61,388 nucleotides of DNA. It comes from Sporolactobacillus kofuensis. Lineage in GTDB: Bacteria > Bacillota > Bacilli > Bacillales > Sporolactobacillaceae. Of the stretch, positions 28,489 to 42,023 are shown in pieces. The notes beneath the pieces are model-generated. The model did no database searches. It had not been told where the DNA came from and worked only from the letters and a program-made list of their open reading frames with translations. Each line of letters opens with the position of its first letter. The first letter of the stretch is position 1. A program made the position numbers and the translations under genes. The stretch spans positions 1-61,388 of the forward strand of contig NZ_JAMXWN010000015.1 in NCBI RefSeq assembly GCF_024125425.1, read 5' to 3'.

Positions 28489-29127
28489 TTATTTAGCTTC
28501 TTTTGCTTTGAGTGCAGATTTGATAACAATATAGCTCTTCTTAGCGCCCGGGACATTGCCTCTAACGAGAATCAATTTACGTTCCGGATCAACTTTAGCA
28601 ATGACGAGATTTTCAACCGTAACCGTTTCTCCGCCCATGCGTCCTGCCAGCTTTTTACCTTTAAAAGTATGTGCTGGATCAATAACACCCATGGAACCAG
28701 GACGACGGTGGTAACGAGAACCGTGCGTCATCGGTCCGCGAGATTGATTGTTTCTCTTAATTGGGCCTTGGTATCCTTTACCTTTTGAAGTACCGGTAAC
28801 GTCAACAACGTCTCCAGCTTTAAAAGTATCAGCAGTTACTTCTTTACCCAATTCATAGTCATCTAAATTTACATTACGGAGTTCTTTAATGAAGCGCTTA
28901 GGTTCGGCTTTTGCTTTTTCAGCGTGTCCCTTTGCCGGTTTGGTAATTCGAGAAGCTTTTGCATTATCAAAACCGATCTGTACAGCTTCGTATCCATCCG
29001 TCTCAACCGTCTTCTTTTGAAGAACGACATTGTCGGATACATCGACAACCGTAACAGGAATCACATCACCGTTTTCAGCAAAAATCTGAGTCATGCCGAT
29101 CTTCTTGCCTAAGATTCCTTTACTCAT
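28489..29127 (-). CDS. rplC: 50S ribosomal protein L3
   Basis: This 212-aa L3 starts [20 protein letters not shown] and contains [17 protein letters not shown]-type and [19 protein letters not shown] segments near the peptidyl transferase centre. The ATG at 29127 has AGGAGG eight bases upstream; a GTG three codons earlier is not used in relatives. Confidence 0.98.
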   Translation of the reverse strand: MSKGILGKKIGMTQIFAENGDVIPVTVVDVSDNVVLQKKTVETDGYEAVQIGFDNAKASRITKPAKGHAEKAKAEPKRFIKELRNVNLDDYELGKEVTADTFKAGDVVDVTGTSKGKGYQGPIKRNNQSRGPMTHGSRYHRRPGSMGVIDPAHTFKGKKLAGRMGGETVTVENLVIAKVDPERKLILVRGNVPGAKKSYIVIKSALKAKEAK

Positions 29128-29157
29128 CCGTAACACCTCCTATTTGCTCTAAATAAA

Positions 29158-29496
<339 letters not shown>

Positions 29497-29601
29497 TCAA
29501 AAATAGACTTGCTCCACGAAAATTTCCAGATAGCCCGCCTTGGCAAAGGAGCCGGGTGTATCTGCAACCTTCCGCATCATTGCCAAAAAACCAACTACAC
29601 C

Positions 29602-29630
29602 ATTATACCTAAAATCTAGGTACAAAGCAA
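29602..29630 (-). promoter_or_regulatory. S10 cluster promoter, proximal
   Basis: On the minus strand TTGCTT (29630-29625) and a perfect TATAAT (29607-29602) are 17 bp apart, giving a leader of roughly 130 nt before rpsJ. Confidence 0.7.
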
Positions 29631-29662
29631 GGCGAACCACCACTTTTTTCAGTGACTGTTAC

Positions 29663-29691
29663 ATTATAAAGAGTTTTTCATAAAAGATCAA
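29663..29691 (-). promoter_or_regulatory. S10 cluster promoter, distal
   Basis: On the minus strand TTGATC (29691-29686) and a perfect TATAAT (29668-29663) are 17 bp apart, 61 bp upstream of the proximal promoter and directly after the tuf terminator. Confidence 0.6.
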
Positions 29692-29721
29692 ATGAAAAAT
29701 AGAATTTATAATAGCCATAAA

Positions 29722-29749
29722 AAAAGAGCTCTCCGAAGAGAGCTCTTTT
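29722..29749 (-). terminator. Intrinsic terminator after tuf
   Basis: Perfect 12-bp arms (29722-29733 and 29738-29749) with a 4-nt loop (TTCG on the transcribed strand) are followed on the minus strand by a run of seven T. It separates the str operon from the S10 cluster. Confidence 0.9.
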
Positions 29750-29759
29750 CATTGACTAA

Positions 29760-30947
29760 TTATTCAACGATTTCAGATACGGAACCAGCGCCTACTGTAC
29801 GTCCACCTTCACGAATAGAGAATTTTGTTCCCTGTTCGATAGCGATCGGTGCAAGCAGATCAACGTCCATTTCAACGTTGTCACCAGGCATTACCATTTC
29901 AGTTCCTTCTGGAAGAGTAATGGTGCCAGTAACGTCAGTTGTTCTGAAGTAGAACTGTGGGCGGTAGTTAGTGAAGAATGGAGTATGACGTCCACCTTCT
30001 TCTTTTTTCAAAACGTAAACTTGAGCTTTGAATTTCTTGTGGGCAGTTACGGTACCTGGTTTAATCAAAACCTGGCCACGTTCAACGCCTTCACGGTCAA
30101 CACCACGGAGCAATGCGCCGATGTTGTCGCCGGCTTCTGCAAAGTCCAAAGTTTTACGGAACATTTCAACGCCCGTTACAGTGGATTTCTTAGGAGCATC
30201 TGTCAAACCAAGAATTTCAACTTCGTCGCCGATCTTAACTTGGCCACGTTCAACACGGCCAGTAGCAACAGTACCACGACCTGTGATCGAGAATACGTCT
30301 TCGACAGGCATCATGAATGGCTTGTCGTTTTCACGAACTGGAGTTGGGATGTATTCGTCAACTGCATCCATCAATTCGAGAATGTGTTTTTCTTCTTCAG
30401 GATCGCCTTGCAATGCTTTCAAAGCAGAACCCTTGATTACAGGAACATCGTCGCCTGGGTAGTCGTATTCGCTAAGAAGGTCACGAACTTCCATTTCAAC
30501 GAGTTCAAGAAGTTCTGGATCGTCAACTTGGTCTGTTTTGTTCAAGAAGACAACGATCGCAGGCACACCTACTTGGTTAGCAAGAAGGATATGTTCACGA
30601 GTTTGTGGCATTGGGCCGTCAACAGCAGATACAACGAGGATAGCGCCGTCCATCTGAGCAGCACCTGTGATCATGTTCTTTACATAGTCAGCGTGTCCTG
30701 GGCAGTCAACGTGTGCATAGTGACGTTTGTCAGTTTCATATTCAACGTGTGCAGTTGAAATCGTGATACCACGTTCACGTTCTTCTGGTGCACCATCGAT
30801 AGAATCATAAGCGCGCGCTTGTGCTTTACCTGATTTTGCCAATACGGTTGTAATAGCAGCCGTCAGTGTTGTTTTACCGTGGTCGACGTGACCAATTGTA
30901 CCGATGTTAACATGCGGTTTTGTACGTTCATAATGTTCTTTAGCCAT
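29760..30947 (-). CDS. tuf: Elongation factor Tu
   Basis: This 395-aa GTPase delivers aminoacyl-tRNA to the ribosome. It shows GHVDHGKTT (near 18-26), [16 protein letters not shown] and the C-terminal barrel. It is the last gene of the str operon, 145 bp after fusA, with a possible promoter of its own. The gene is heavily biased to optimal codons, which explains the long open frames on the opposite strand. Confidence 0.99.
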   Translation of the reverse strand: MAKEHYERTKPHVNIGTIGHVDHGKTTLTAAITTVLAKSGKAQARAYDSIDGAPEERERGITISTAHVEYETDKRHYAHVDCPGHADYVKNMITGAAQMDGAILVVSAVDGPMPQTREHILLANQVGVPAIVVFLNKTDQVDDPELLELVEMEVRDLLSEYDYPGDDVPVIKGSALKALQGDPEEEKHILELMDAVDEYIPTPVRENDKPFMMPVEDVFSITGRGTVATGRVERGQVKIGDEVEILGLTDAPKKSTVTGVEMFRKTLDFAEAGDNIGALLRGVDREGVERGQVLIKPGTVTAHKKFKAQVYVLKKEEGGRHTPFFTNYRPQFYFRTTDVTGTITLPEGTEMVMPGDNVEMDVDLLAPIAIEQGTKFSIREGGRTVGAGSVSEIVE

Positions 30948-31042
30948 GGATTGTATTATCCTCCTTTAATTCAATAGAAAGTTTAATTTATATGCAGTAA
31001 GAAAGTTGGCAAGCTTATGCCATCTCCCCTAGCTTACAATAA

Positions 31043-31071
31043 AATATATAGTGTGACAATGAATTTGTCAG
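31043..31071 (-). promoter_or_regulatory. Possible tuf promoter
   Basis: On the minus strand CTGACA (31071-31066) and TATATT (31048-31043) are 17 bp apart in the fusA-tuf gap. tuf of Bacillus has extra transcription from its own promoter, which fits. Confidence 0.45.
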
Positions 31072-31092
31072 GCAGACAAACCATTCGAATAA

Positions 31093-33171
31093 TTATTCGC
31101 CGGTTGCCTTTTTGATAATTTCTTCACTGACACTCTTCGGTACTTCTTCATAGTGATCAAATTGCATCGTGAAGGTTCCGCGACCCTGAGTAGCTGAACG
31201 AAGATTCGTTGCATAGCCAAACATTTCAGCCAGTGGAACATGAGCGCTAACTACTTGAACGCCTTGACGTGCTTCCATACCATCTACACGTCCACGACGG
31301 CTTGTAATATCACCCATAATATCTCCCAAATATTCTTCAGGCATGCTGACTTCTACTTTCATGATCGGTTCAAGAATAACTGGAGCACAGACATTCTTCG
31401 CTGATTTCAGCGCCATTGAAGCAGCGATCTTGAACGCCATTTCACTGGAATCGACATCATGATAGGATCCATCAACAAGGCTAGCTTTCACATCGATTAA
31501 CGGATAGCCGGCAAGTAGACCGTTTTGCAATGCATCTTTCAAGCCTGCTTCAACCGCTGGGATGTATTCACGAGGAACAACACCACCGACGATCTTGTTT
31601 TCGAATGTGAATCCTTCGCCTTCTTTTTGAGGTTCAAATTCAATCCAAACGTGACCGTATTGTCCACGACCACCGGACTGACGAATAAATTTACCTTCAG
31701 CTCTGCCAGCCTTAGTTAGCGTTTCACGGTAAGCAACCTGTGGGTTACCTACATTGGCTTCAACTTTGAACTCGCGGCGCATACGGTCAACGATAATGTC
31801 AAGGTGAAGTTCACCCATACCACCGATAATGGTTTGGCCTGTTTCTTCATCTGTATGCGTTTTGAAGGTTGGATCTTCTTCAGCCAGTTTTGCAAGCGCA
31901 ATACCCATCTTATCCTGATCAGCTTTCGATTTTGGTTCAATGGCAACGTGGATAACCGGATCAGGGAATTCCATTGATTCAAGAACAATGAGGTGATCCT
32001 CATCGCAAAGTGTATCTCCGGTTGTTGTATTCTTCAAACCAACAGCTGCCGCAATGTCACCGGAGTAAACCTTTTTGATTTCGCTACGGTGGTTGGCGTG
32101 CATCTGAAGAATACGTCCCATACGTTCACGTGTATCCTTTGTTGAGTTCTGTACATAAGAACCTGCTTCGATTGTTCCTGAGTATACCCGGAAGAATGTC
32201 AGCTTACCAACAAATGGGTCTGTCATAACTTTAAATGCTAATGCTGCAAATGGTGCACTGTCGTCAGCTGGGCGCAATGCTTCTTCGCCTGTATCCGGCA
32301 GCGTACCTTTAATTGCAGGGACATCAAGTGGTGAAGGAAGATAATCAATGCAGGCATCCAATACGTGTTGTACACCTTTATTCTTAAAGGCCGTACCGCA
32401 AAGTACCGGATAGAATTTAACAGCACAAGTCGCTTTACGAATTGCTGCTTTCAATTCTTCTACAGAAATTTCTTCACCATTGAGGTATTTTTCCATGAGT
32501 TCATCATCAACGTCCGCAACGGCTTCAATGAGTTTTTCATGGTATTCTTCGGCTTGTTCCTTGTATTCAGCAGGAATCTCTTCCGCATCTACAATGGAAC
32601 CCTGATCATCTTCATAGACATAAGCTTGCATGTTGACCAAGTCAATTTCACCCTGGTAATTATCTTCAGCACCCATTGGCAACTGAATCGGGTGAGCATT
32701 GGCTTGAAGGCGTTCATGCAGAGTCTTGCAAGAATAAAGGAAATTCGCGCCGATCTTATCCATCTTGTTAACAAACACGATTCTTGGTACGCCATAAGTC
32801 GTCGCTTGGCGCCAAACGGTTTCCGTCTGAGGCTCAACGCCGGATTGTGCGTCAAGAACTGTTACCGCACCATCAAGTACACGAAGTGAACGTTCTACTT
32901 CAACCGTGAAGTCCACGTGACCTGGGGTATCGATAATGTTAATTCGATGGTTCTTCCATTGCGCAGTCGTTGCCGCGGATGTAATGGTGATACCGCGTTC
33001 CTTTTCCTGGTCCATCCAGTCCATTTGTGAAGCCCCTTCATGGGTTTCACCAATCTTATGGATACGGCCTGAATAGAAGAGAATACGCTCAGTTGTTGTC
33101 GTCTTGCCGGCATCAATGTGCGCCATGATACCGATATTGCGCGTCTTTTCCAAGGAGAATTCCCTAGCCAT
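31093..33171 (-). CDS. fusA: Elongation factor G
   Basis: This 692-aa translocase has the G motifs AHIDAGKTT (near 17-25), DTPGHVDFT and [10 protein letters not shown]. Domains II to V follow, with the domain IV tip intact. It is the canonical FusA in the str operon, not a FusB-like or EF-G2 paralog. It follows rpsG by 27 bp. Confidence 0.99.
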   Translation of the reverse strand: MAREFSLEKTRNIGIMAHIDAGKTTTTERILFYSGRIHKIGETHEGASQMDWMDQEKERGITITSAATTAQWKNHRINIIDTPGHVDFTVEVERSLRVLDGAVTVLDAQSGVEPQTETVWRQATTYGVPRIVFVNKMDKIGANFLYSCKTLHERLQANAHPIQLPMGAEDNYQGEIDLVNMQAYVYEDDQGSIVDAEEIPAEYKEQAEEYHEKLIEAVADVDDELMEKYLNGEEISVEELKAAIRKATCAVKFYPVLCGTAFKNKGVQHVLDACIDYLPSPLDVPAIKGTLPDTGEEALRPADDSAPFAALAFKVMTDPFVGKLTFFRVYSGTIEAGSYVQNSTKDTRERMGRILQMHANHRSEIKKVYSGDIAAAVGLKNTTTGDTLCDEDHLIVLESMEFPDPVIHVAIEPKSKADQDKMGIALAKLAEEDPTFKTHTDEETGQTIIGGMGELHLDIIVDRMRREFKVEANVGNPQVAYRETLTKAGRAEGKFIRQSGGRGQYGHVWIEFEPQKEGEGFTFENKIVGGVVPREYIPAVEAGLKDALQNGLLAGYPLIDVKASLVDGSYHDVDSSEMAFKIAASMALKSAKNVCAPVILEPIMKVEVSMPEEYLGDIMGDITSRRGRVDGMEARQGVQVVSAHVPLAEMFGYATNLRSATQGRGTFTMQFDHYEEVPKSVSEEIIKKATGE

Positions 33172-33198
33172 GGTTTTCTCTCCTTCCTATTAGTAATC

Positions 33199-33669
33199 TT
33201 ACCAGCGATAGTGAGCAAAAGCCTTGTTGGCTTCAGCCATCTTATGCATATCTTCGCGTTTCTTAACCGATGCTCCGGTATTGTTGGATGCGTCGATAAT
33301 TTCATTAGCCAATCGTTCAACCATCGTCTTTTCTCCACGAAGTCTTGAATAATTAACTAAGTAGCGAAGTCCTAGCGTTGTCCGACGTTCCGGACGAACT
33401 TCAACCGGCACTTGGTAGTTAGATCCACCAACACGGCGTGCCTTTACTTCGAGTACAGGCATAACGTTCTTAAGTGCCTGTTCAAAAACTTCCATCGGTT
33501 CCTGATTTGTACGTTCTTTGATCAGATCAAATGCCTGATAGAGAATGGTTTGTGCCTTTCCCTTTTTTCCATCTTCCATAATCCGGTTGATCAGTCGAGT
33601 GACCAGTTTGGAATTATAAAGCGGATCAGGCAGTACATCGCGTCTTTCGACAGGGCCTTTTCTAGGCAT
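33199..33669 (-). CDS. rpsG: 30S ribosomal protein S7
   Basis: This 156-aa S7 starts [20 protein letters not shown] and ends [12 protein letters not shown]. It organises the 30S head and the E site. It lies between rpsL and fusA. Confidence 0.98.
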   Translation of the reverse strand: MPRKGPVERRDVLPDPLYNSKLVTRLINRIMEDGKKGKAQTILYQAFDLIKERTNQEPMEVFEQALKNVMPVLEVKARRVGGSNYQVPVEVRPERRTTLGLRYLVNYSRLRGEKTMVERLANEIIDASNNTGASVKKREDMHKMAEANKAFAHYRW

Positions 33670-33697
33670 GTTAATTCCTCCTCCCAGTTAGTAGTGA

Positions 33698-34111
33698 TTA
33701 AGCCTTAGGTTTCTTTGCGCCGTATTTCGAGCGGCCTTGCTTACGGTCAACAACACTAGCCGTATCCAAAGCACCGCGGATAATATGATAACGCACACCA
33801 GGGAGGTCCTTCACACGTCCGCCGCGAATCAGAACAACACTGTGTTCCTGAAGATTGTGGCCGATTCCCGGGATATAAGCATTGACTTCAATGTTATTTG
33901 ACAGACGAACACGAGCATATTTACGAAGCGCAGAGTTTGGCTTCTTAGGTGTCATCGTGCCGACACGGGTGCACACGCCCCTCTTTTGTGGAGCAAAATC
34001 ATCAGTCAACGATTTCTTAAAACTGTTGTAACCTCTGTTCAATGCAGGCGCCGTAGACTTTCTGATTTTAGACTTGCGTCCTTGACGAATTAATTGATTA
34101 ATTGTAGGCAT
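33698..34111 (-). CDS. rpsL: 30S ribosomal protein S12
   Basis: This 137-aa S12 starts [20 protein letters not shown] and carries the decoding loops [15 protein letters not shown] and [10 protein letters not shown]. The Lys residues that change in streptomycin-resistant strains are wild type. Confidence 0.98.
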   Translation of the reverse strand: MPTINQLIRQGRKSKIRKSTAPALNRGYNSFKKSLTDDFAPQKRGVCTRVGTMTPKKPNSALRKYARVRLSNNIEVNAYIPGIGHNLQEHSVVLIRGGRVKDLPGVRYHIIRGALDTASVVDRKQGRSKYGAKKPKA

Positions 34112-34173
34112 TTACCTGTTCCTCCTTTCAAATTTCTAAACCCACTGATCCAGGCGGTTCTTTTCTCGCGCAA

Positions 34174-34207
34174 AAAATTGTTTTTGCAAGATTGCTCTTG
34201 CAAAAAC
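34174..34207 (-). terminator. Hairpin terminator between ybxF and rpsL
   Basis: A perfect 12-bp stem (34180-34191 with 34196-34207, loop TTGC) is followed on the minus strand by AA and six T. It begins one base after the ybxF stop codon. I saw no clear promoter between it and rpsL, so it may act as a partial terminator that lowers or tunes str expression. Confidence 0.7.
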
Positions 34208-34208
34208 A

Positions 34209-34460
34209 TTATTTTTTTATCGCAACAGCCGATGCTCCGACTTCAATGCCGCAAGCCTGGCCTAACTTTTTCATTGAGGCCACCGTGCTCACAGGCACTT
34301 TTAATTCTTCCGCAAGTGTCAGTACTTTATTGGTGACTCGAACATCAGCATCTTCAGCTATGATAACCTCTTTAACTCGGTTTTCTTTCAGAGCTTTAAT
34401 TGCCTGTTTCGTGCCAATAATGACTTCGTTCTTTGATTGTGTCACTTTATCATAAGACAT
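34209..34460 (-). CDS. L7Ae-family K-turn binding protein YbxF
   Basis: This 83-aa protein of the L7Ae/L30e fold has the motif [19 protein letters not shown]. YbxF binds kink-turn RNAs and associates with ribosomes in Bacillus. The ATG at 34460 has GGAGG ten bases upstream, and the 13-codon longer frame is leader. It precedes rpsL as in B. subtilis. Confidence 0.92.
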   Translation of the reverse strand: MSYDKVTQSKNEVIIGTKQAIKALKENRVKEVIIAEDADVRVTNKVLTLAEELKVPVSTVASMKKLGQACGIEVGASAVAIKK

Positions 34461-34543
34461 CACCGTACATCCTCCAAAGTAACAAGTGTAAAAGAACACT
34501 CAGATATAATAGCACCGGCCGTTAACTATTGTCAATGGCAGAA

Positions 34544-37500
34544 TCAACTTTCTTGATTCATCAATGCTTCTTCTGGTTGAGCCTTTGTTTCTGTTGTAAC
34601 TGAACCATCTTCTGCTTCAACCACAACATTACGGTACTTCGGCATACCGGTTCCTGCAGGAATCAACTTACCAATGATAACATTTTCTTTCAAGCCGAGC
34701 AATTCATCAACCTTGCCTTTAATCGCTGCATCCGTCAATACACGTGTTGTTTCCTGGAATGAAGCGGCAGACAAGAAGGAATCTGTCTCGAGCGCAGCTT
34801 TCGTAATACCAAGAAGTACCGGGTGACCGGTTGCAGGCATTTTACGTTTAAGCAAGACATCACGGTTGTCATCCTTAAAGCGATGAATATCAACAAGAGC
34901 ACCTGGCAACACGGAAGTATCACCGCTGTCAATGACACGAATCTTGCCCATCATCTGACGAACCATAACTTCAACGTGCTTATCGCCGATTTCCACACCT
35001 TGCATCCGGTAAACTTTTTGTACTTCACGGAGCAAGTAGTTTTGTACACCTTGTAGGCCAACTACATGAAGCAGTTCCTTTGGATCGATAGAACCTTCGT
35101 TAAATGCTTCGCCGGCTTTGATTTCATTGCCTTCGCCAACCTTCATGCGTGCACTGAGCGGAACAGTATAGTTTCTGGTTTCCATTTCGCCTTTGACTAC
35201 TATTTCACGTTTATCCTTCAATTCAGTTAATGAAGTTATCGTACCATCAATTTCCGAAATAACCGCTTGCCCTTTCGGGTTTCGAGCTTCGAACAATTCT
35301 TGGATACGTGGGAGACCTTGTGTGATATCATCTCCGGCCACACCACCCGTGTGGAAGGTACGCATGGTCAACTGAGTACCTGGTTCACCAATTGATTGGG
35401 CGGCGATGATACCCACTGATTCGCCAACTTCAACTTCAGAACCTGTTGCCAGGTTACGTCCGTAGCACTTCTTGCAGACACCGTGTCGCGTTTCACAAGT
35501 AAATACGGTACGGATTTCTACTTCGGTGATCCCAGCTTCAACAATTCTTGAAGCAATATCTTCTGTGATTAACTGATTCTTCTCAACAAGCACTTCATCT
35601 GTATCCGGATGGTATACGATCTGATTGGCTGTACGTCCAACAAGCCGATCGTACAGACTTTCAATCTCTTCATTACCTTCACGGATCGCATGAACAACAA
35701 TGCCACGTTCCGTACCACAATCATCTTCGCGGACAATAACATCCTGAGCAACGTCTACAAGACGTCTCGTCAAGTAACCAGAGTTTGCCGTCTTCAGCGC
35801 CGTATCGGCAAGTCCTTTACGTGCACCGTGCGTTGAAATAAAGTATTCCAACACGGTCAACCCTTCACGGAAACTCGAGATAATTGGAAGTTCGATGATA
35901 CGACCAGAAGGATCGGCCATCAATCCACGCATACCGGCAAGCTGTGTAAAGTTCGATGCGTTACCACGGGCACCGGAATCACTCATCATAAAGATTGGGT
36001 TGGTCTTTACCAGGGAATCCATCAGTTTTGATTGGATTGTATCCTTGGCATCGCTCCAAATACCTACAACGCGTTCATAACGCTCATCTTCAGTAATCAA
36101 GCCTCGACGGAACTGCTTTGTTACCTTCTGGACATTTTCTTCAGCTTCATCAAGGATTTCTTTCTTCTCAGGAAGCACGATAACGTCAGATACACCAACT
36201 GTAATACCGGCTTTCGTTGAATATTGGAATCCAAGTGCCTTCAGACGGTCCAAGAACTTAGATGTTTCGGTAACTTTATAGCGCTTGAAGACTTCAGCAA
36301 TAATATGTCCCAGATAGCCCTTCTTGAATGGCGGAATCTCTTCACGAGCCGCAATTTCTTTAGGAATATCAGAACCCATTGCGACAAAGAACTTATCAGG
36401 AGTTGCTTCCTGAAGGTTTTTATCCGTCGGTTCATTAATATATGGGAATGCTGGTGGCAGAATACGGTTAAAAATCAGCTTACCTGCCGTTGTTAGCAAA
36501 TATTGCTTGTTCTGTTCTTCAGTAAACGTCGGGTTATGCGTTGCAGCTGCAGGGATGGCAATGCGTGAATGTAAGTGAACGTAGCCATTGTAATAAGCGA
36601 GCAGCACTTCATTAATGTCTTTGAAAATCTTTCCTTCGCCAACAGCACCCTTACGTTCGAGTGTCAAATAGTAGTTACCGAGCACCATATCCTGAGAAGG
36701 CGTAACAATTGGCTTACCATCCTTCGGGTTCAGGATATTTTGTGCACCAAGCATCAGCAAACGTGCTTCTGCCTGGGCTTCAGCAGAAAGTGGTACGTGA
36801 ACAGCCATTTGGTCACCGTCAAAGTCGGCGTTATATGCCGTACAAACGAGTGGGTGAAGACGGATCGCACGACCTTCTACAATTCTCGGCTCGAACGCTT
36901 GGATTCCTAACCGGTGAAGCGTTGGCGCACGGTTCAGCAGTACCGGATGCTCTTTAATGACATCTTCAAGTACGCCCCATACGTCTGCATGGATTTTCTC
37001 CACTTTGCGCTTTGCACTTTTAATGTTATTTGCGATGCCTCGACTAACCAGTTCCTTCATCACAAATGGTTTAAATAATTCCAGAGCCATTTCTTTTGGC
37101 AGACCGCATTGATACATTTGCATCGTCGGTCCAACTGCGATAACGGAACGGCCTGAATAGTCGACACGTTTTCCCAATAGGTTCTGGCGGAAGCGGCCTT
37201 GTTTACCCTTGAGCATATGCGAAAGGGATTTCAATGGTCTGTTACCGGGTCCGGTAACCGGACGGCCACGACGGCCGTTGTCGATAAGTGAATCGACCGC
37301 TTCTTGCAACATACGTTTTTCGTTTTGAACAATAATGCTTGGCGCACCAAGTTCAAGAAGTCTTTTCAGACGATTATTCCGGTTGATGACTCTTCGATAA
37401 AGGTCATTAAGGTCAGATGTTGCGAATCGACCACCGTCAAGCTGAACCATTGGACGCAGTTCAGGTGGAATAACAGGAAGTACATCAAGGATCATCCAAG

Positions 37501-38170
37501 ACGGTTCATTGCCGGATTCACGGAAGGCTTCAATGACTTCCAGCCTTTTTACTGCGCGTGTCCTTCTTTGACCTTGAACACTCTTTAGTTCTTCTTGGAG
37601 TGCTTCGGATTCTTTGTCCAAATCAACATCCTGAAGAAGTTTTTTAATCGATTCTGCACCCATGCCTGCTTTGAACGCATTGCCGTATTTTTCACGGTAG
37701 CTGCGGTATTCCTTTTCAGACAGCAGCTGCTTTTTCTCAAGCGGAGTATCTCCAGGTTCAGTCACGACATATGATGCAAAATAAATGACTTCTTCCAATG
37801 CTCTTGGGGACATATCCAGCAGCAGTCCCATACGGCTTGGAATACCTTTGAAATACCAGATGTGCGAAACCGGTGCTGCAAGTTCAATATGACCCATGCG
37901 CTCTCTACGGACTTTCGCACGTGTTACTTCAACACCGCAACGGTCGCAAACGACGCCCTTATATCTGACGCGCTTGTACTTTCCGCAGTGGCATTCCCAG
38001 TCTTTGGTCGGCCCAAAAATCCGCTCACAGAATAGGCCGTCCTTTTCTGGCTTCAATGTTCGATAATTGATTGTCTCCGGCTTCTTAACTTCGCCATGAG
38101 ACCAGGACCTGATTTTATCAGGTGACGCTAAACCAATCTTCATAAACTCAAATTTATTGACATCCAGCAA
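34544..38170 (-). CDS. rpoC: RNA polymerase beta' subunit
   Basis: This 1208-aa subunit has the zinc finger [20 protein letters not shown] near the N-terminus, the catalytic [16 protein letters not shown], the bridge helix region and the second zinc cluster [17 protein letters not shown]. The start is TTG at 38170: AAGGGAGG lies eight bases upstream and the product then starts MLDVNKFEF as in Bacillus. The in-frame ATG at 38215 would add 15 unconserved residues. It follows rpoB after about 160 bp. Confidence 0.98.
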   Translation of the reverse strand: MLDVNKFEFMKIGLASPDKIRSWSHGEVKKPETINYRTLKPEKDGLFCERIFGPTKDWECHCGKYKRVRYKGVVCDRCGVEVTRAKVRRERMGHIELAAPVSHIWYFKGIPSRMGLLLDMSPRALEEVIYFASYVVTEPGDTPLEKKQLLSEKEYRSYREKYGNAFKAGMGAESIKKLLQDVDLDKESEALQEELKSVQGQRRTRAVKRLEVIEAFRESGNEPSWMILDVLPVIPPELRPMVQLDGGRFATSDLNDLYRRVINRNNRLKRLLELGAPSIIVQNEKRMLQEAVDSLIDNGRRGRPVTGPGNRPLKSLSHMLKGKQGRFRQNLLGKRVDYSGRSVIAVGPTMQMYQCGLPKEMALELFKPFVMKELVSRGIANNIKSAKRKVEKIHADVWGVLEDVIKEHPVLLNRAPTLHRLGIQAFEPRIVEGRAIRLHPLVCTAYNADFDGDQMAVHVPLSAEAQAEARLLMLGAQNILNPKDGKPIVTPSQDMVLGNYYLTLERKGAVGEGKIFKDINEVLLAYYNGYVHLHSRIAIPAAATHNPTFTEEQNKQYLLTTAGKLIFNRILPPAFPYINEPTDKNLQEATPDKFFVAMGSDIPKEIAAREEIPPFKKGYLGHIIAEVFKRYKVTETSKFLDRLKALGFQYSTKAGITVGVSDVIVLPEKKEILDEAEENVQKVTKQFRRGLITEDERYERVVGIWSDAKDTIQSKLMDSLVKTNPIFMMSDSGARGNASNFTQLAGMRGLMADPSGRIIELPIISSFREGLTVLEYFISTHGARKGLADTALKTANSGYLTRRLVDVAQDVIVREDDCGTERGIVVHAIREGNEEIESLYDRLVGRTANQIVYHPDTDEVLVEKNQLITEDIASRIVEAGITEVEIRTVFTCETRHGVCKKCYGRNLATGSEVEVGESVGIIAAQSIGEPGTQLTMRTFHTGGVAGDDITQGLPRIQELFEARNPKGQAVISEIDGTITSLTELKDKREIVVKGEMETRNYTVPLSARMKVGEGNEIKAGEAFNEGSIDPKELLHVVGLQGVQNYLLREVQKVYRMQGVEIGDKHVEVMVRQMMGKIRVIDSGDTSVLPGALVDIHRFKDDNRDVLLKRKMPATGHPVLLGITKAALETDSFLSAASFQETTRVLTDAAIKGKVDELLGLKENVIIGKLIPAGTGMPKYRNVVVEAEDGSVTTETKAQPEEALMNQES

Positions 38171-38329
38171 GGGGGCAACCTCCCTTATATTTTCAGTGTC
38201 TGGCATAAGTGCCATCGCTTTAGTTCACCGAGTTGTTGTATGTTAGGCGGTGAGTACAGGATTATGAGAACCATCGTTTGTCCTTCAATCCTTCTCATTG
38301 CGCCCTATAAGAGGTTGATTCAAAGAGAC

Positions 38330-41300
38330 TCAGACTTGCACGTTCAGGCTGTCATCCAATGTCTCTTCTTCGTCTTCAAGTTCTTTGATGACAATTTCAG
38401 AGTGATCGGCATCGAGAACCTTAACATCCATACCAAGGCTTTGAAGTTCCTTAATCAGTACCTTGAACGATTCAGGTACACCTGGTTCAGGTACGTTTTC
38501 GCCTTTAACAATAGATTCATAAGTCTTCACACGACCGACAACATCATCGGATTTAACAGTCAGGATTTCTTGAAGCGTGTGCGCTGCACCGTAGGCTTCA
38601 AGCGCCCAAACTTCCATTTCACCAAAACGCTGACCACCGAACTGTGCTTTACCACCAAGTGGTTGTTGAGTAACCAATGAGTATGGGCCTGTTGATCGTG
38701 CATGCAACTTGTCGTCAACCATGTGTGCCAGTTTGATCATATACATGACACCGACGGATACACGGTTATCAAACGCTTCACCAGTACGTCCATCGTAAAG
38801 CACGGTCTTGCCGTCTCGTGACAATCCGGCTTCTTCAAGTGTGCTCCAGACATCTTCTTCTCGCGCACCGTCAAATACCGGTGTTGCAATATGAATACCC
38901 ATTTCACGAGCAGCCATACCAAGGTGAAGTTCTAGAACCTGACCAATGTTCATACGTGAAGGCACCCCAAGTGGGTTAAGCATGATATCCAGTGGACGTC
39001 CACTTGGCAAGAATGGCATATCTTCTTCAGGAAGGATCTTGGAAATGACACCTTTATTTCCGTGGCGTCCGGCCATTTTATCTCCTTCATGAATCTTACG
39101 TTTCTGAACAATATACACGCGGACGAGTTCATTGACACCTGGTGGCAATTCATCGCCGGCCTCGCGTGTGAATATCTTAACATCATGAACAATACCGCCA
39201 CCACCATGTGGCACCTTCAGCGAGGTATCACGCACTTCGCGCGCCTTTTCGCCGAATATCGCATGGAGCAAACGTTCTTCTGCAGTGAGCTCCGTTACAC
39301 CCTTAGGTGTTACCTTACCAACGAGGATATCACCGTCGCGCACTTCAGCACCGACGCGAATAATACCACGATCATCCAAATTCTTCAGCGCATCTTCGCC
39401 GACATTCGGAATGTCACGCGTAATATCTTCCGGTCCGAGTTTTGTATCGCGGGCATCAGATTCATATTCTTCAATATGAATAGAAGTATATACGTCATCT
39501 TTTACAAGTCTTTCGTTCATGATCACGGCATCTTCATAGTTATATCCGTTCCAAGTCATGAATCCAACTAGAACGTTGCGTCCTAATGCGAGTTCACCTT
39601 GATCCATCGAAGGACCATCTGCGATAATTTCACCTTTATCAACGATCATGCCTTTTGCAACAATCGGTTTTTGATTGTAGCACATGCCTTGGTTTGAACG
39701 TTCAAACTTCGAGAGCTTATAAGAAATAAGATCGCCTTCGGTTTCACGTCCATCAATCGTTTCTAATGTGCGGATTCTAATTTGCCGTGCAGATACGTAG
39801 TCAACGCGTCCACGGAACTTCGAACGAATAGCAGCACCAGAGTCACGAGCAGATACATATTCCATACCTGTTCCAACAAGCGGTGCTTCCGGACGTAGGA
39901 GCGGAACAGCCTGACGCTGCATGTTTGCACCCATCAACGCACGGTTGGAGTCGTCATTTGCCAAAAATGGAATACAAGCAGAAGCGACAGAAACAACTTG
40001 CTTAGGCGACACATCCATATAGTCAACGCGGTCTTTATGAACAACTAAGTTCTCACTACGGAAACGTGCAAGGATGTGATCATCCAAGAATTCACCGTCA
40101 TCACTAAGTTCCGCGTTTGCCTGAGCAACAACGTAGTTATCTTCTTCATCAGCTGTCAGGTAATCGATATGTTCAGTTACCTTGCCCGTATCCGGATCAA
40201 CACGACGATAAGGTGTTTCAATAAAGCCGTATTTATTCACACGTGCATAACTCGACAGTGAGTTGATCAAGCCGATGTTCGGACCTTCTGGCGTTTCAAT
40301 TGGGCACATACGTCCATAGTGCGAGTAGTGAACGTCACGCACTTCCATACCGGCACGTTCCCTTGTCAAACCACCAGGTCCAAGGGCAGACAGTCTTCTC
40401 TTATGCGTCAATTCGGCCAGAGGGTTCGTCTGATCCATGAACTGTGAAAGCTGTGAACTACCAAAGAATTCTTTAATCGATGCAATGACCGGACGAATGT
40501 TGATCAATGCCTGTGGTGTAATGCTGTTCGTATCCTGAATAGACATACGTTCGCGAATCACACGTTCCATTCGGGACAAACCAATGCGGAATTGATTTTG
40601 AAGCAATTCACCAACGGAACGCAGACGACGGTTACCCAAATGATCGATGTCATCTGTGTCGCCGATTCCATGAAGCAGATCAAAGAAATAGTTAATTGAA
40701 GCCAAAATGTCAGCAGGCGTAATATGTTTGATTGATCGGTCAATCACACAGTTGCCCATGACGCTAACAACTTTCCCCTTATCTTCATCAAGAGGTGAGT
40801 AGACATCAATTTTCTGAACTTTAATCGTTTGACCAGCAATAACACCATCGGCAGGTGTATAGTCAACAAATCCTAATTTTTTCTCGATCGTTGGCAATAG
40901 GCGATCAAGTGTCCGACGGTCGAGCAATGTGCCTTCGTCAGCAATAATTTCTCCCGTTTCCGGATCAATGAGTTTTTGTGCAAGTCTTTGATTAAACAGT
41001 CTGTTTTTAATATGAAGCTTTTTATTCATTTTATAGCGACCGACGTTTGCCAGATCATAACGTTTCGGATCGAAGAAACGTGCTTCAAGCAAACTCTTCG
41101 CATTTTCAACGGTCGGCGGTTCACCCGGACGCAGACGTTCGTAAATTTCCACGAGTGCTTTGTCCGTGCTATCGGTGTTATCTTTCTCCAAAGTGTTTCT
41201 TAGATACTCATCGTCACCGAGCAGATCAATAATCTCCTGATCCGTGCTGAATCCAAGAGAACGCAAAAGAACCGTTACGGGTACTTTCCTTGTACGGTCA

Positions 41301-41851
41301 ATTCTCACATAGACGACATCTTTTGCATCCGTCTCATATTCAAGCCATGCACCACGGTTAGGAATAACCGTCGCACCAAAACCTTTTTTTCCATTCTTAT
41401 CGACTTTATCGTTAAAGTAGACACTCGGAGAGCGTACGAGCTGAGATACAATGACACGTTCTGCACCATTGATGATGAACGTTCCGGCCTCTGTCATCAG
41501 AGGGAAATCGCCCATAAAGACTTCCTGCTCTTTCACTTCACCAGTCTCTTTATTGATTAGCCGAACTTTAACGCGGAGCGGTGCAGCGTAGGTCACGTCA
41601 CGCGATTTCGATTCGTCAACTGAATACTTTGGTTCTCCCAAACTATAGTCAACAAATTCCAAAATAAGATTTCCCGTAAAATCTTCCACCGGAGAAATAT
41701 CCTGAAACATTTCTCGGATTCCTTCGTCAAGGAACCACTGATAGGAGGCGGTCTGAATTTCAATAAGATTAGGGAGTTCCAGCACTTCTTTAATCCGAGC
41801 GTAGCTCCTGCGTTGGCGGTGGCGTCCGTATTGTACGAGTTGACCTGTCAA
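38330..41851 (-). CDS. rpoB: RNA polymerase beta subunit
   Basis: This 1173-aa subunit starts [20 protein letters not shown]. The rifampicin pocket ([32 protein letters not shown]) is wild type. The catalytic-core part around [20 protein letters not shown] is intact, and the C-terminus is acidic ([15 protein letters not shown]). A consensus promoter overlaps the end of the upstream methyltransferase gene. Confidence 0.99.
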   Translation of the reverse strand: MTGQLVQYGRHRQRRSYARIKEVLELPNLIEIQTASYQWFLDEGIREMFQDISPVEDFTGNLILEFVDYSLGEPKYSVDESKSRDVTYAAPLRVKVRLINKETGEVKEQEVFMGDFPLMTEAGTFIINGAERVIVSQLVRSPSVYFNDKVDKNGKKGFGATVIPNRGAWLEYETDAKDVVYVRIDRTRKVPVTVLLRSLGFSTDQEIIDLLGDDEYLRNTLEKDNTDSTDKALVEIYERLRPGEPPTVENAKSLLEARFFDPKRYDLANVGRYKMNKKLHIKNRLFNQRLAQKLIDPETGEIIADEGTLLDRRTLDRLLPTIEKKLGFVDYTPADGVIAGQTIKVQKIDVYSPLDEDKGKVVSVMGNCVIDRSIKHITPADILASINYFFDLLHGIGDTDDIDHLGNRRLRSVGELLQNQFRIGLSRMERVIRERMSIQDTNSITPQALINIRPVIASIKEFFGSSQLSQFMDQTNPLAELTHKRRLSALGPGGLTRERAGMEVRDVHYSHYGRMCPIETPEGPNIGLINSLSSYARVNKYGFIETPYRRVDPDTGKVTEHIDYLTADEEDNYVVAQANAELSDDGEFLDDHILARFRSENLVVHKDRVDYMDVSPKQVVSVASACIPFLANDDSNRALMGANMQRQAVPLLRPEAPLVGTGMEYVSARDSGAAIRSKFRGRVDYVSARQIRIRTLETIDGRETEGDLISYKLSKFERSNQGMCYNQKPIVAKGMIVDKGEIIADGPSMDQGELALGRNVLVGFMTWNGYNYEDAVIMNERLVKDDVYTSIHIEEYESDARDTKLGPEDITRDIPNVGEDALKNLDDRGIIRVGAEVRDGDILVGKVTPKGVTELTAEERLLHAIFGEKAREVRDTSLKVPHGGGGIVHDVKIFTREAGDELPPGVNELVRVYIVQKRKIHEGDKMAGRHGNKGVISKILPEEDMPFLPSGRPLDIMLNPLGVPSRMNIGQVLELHLGMAAREMGIHIATPVFDGAREEDVWSTLEEAGLSRDGKTVLYDGRTGEAFDNRVSVGVMYMIKLAHMVDDKLHARSTGPYSLVTQQPLGGKAQFGGQRFGEMEVWALEAYGAAHTLQEILTVKSDDVVGRVKTYESIVKGENVPEPGVPESFKVLIKELQSLGMDVKVLDADHSEIVIKELEDEEETLDDSLNVQV

Positions 41852-41994
41852 CTATTTCACCCCTCAAATCAAGCATATTGAAAAAATCGGCAAACCAAAC
41901 ATCTGAGCTTACCGCAGTCCAAAAATTATTTGATTAGTTTTCCCAAAATTAGGGATCCCTATACCTACAAATAGACCAATGTTAGCATTAAGAC

Positions 41995-42023
41995 ATAATA
42001 TCATAGACAATATTCATTGTCAA
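41995..42023 (-). promoter_or_regulatory. Sigma-A promoter of rpoB-rpoC
   Basis: On the minus strand a perfect TTGACA (42023-42018) and TATTAT (42000-41995) are 17 bp apart. It overlaps the last codon of the methyltransferase gene and gives a leader of about 140 nt before rpoB. Confidence 0.8.

Noticed and set aside
29985-30758. A 257-aa open frame opposite tuf on the plus strand
   Set aside because: It is an antisense shadow of codon-biased tuf. It has no ribosome binding site and no family resemblance.
40380-40480. Possible rifampicin-resistance change in rpoB
   Set aside because: The cluster I region reads as wild type.
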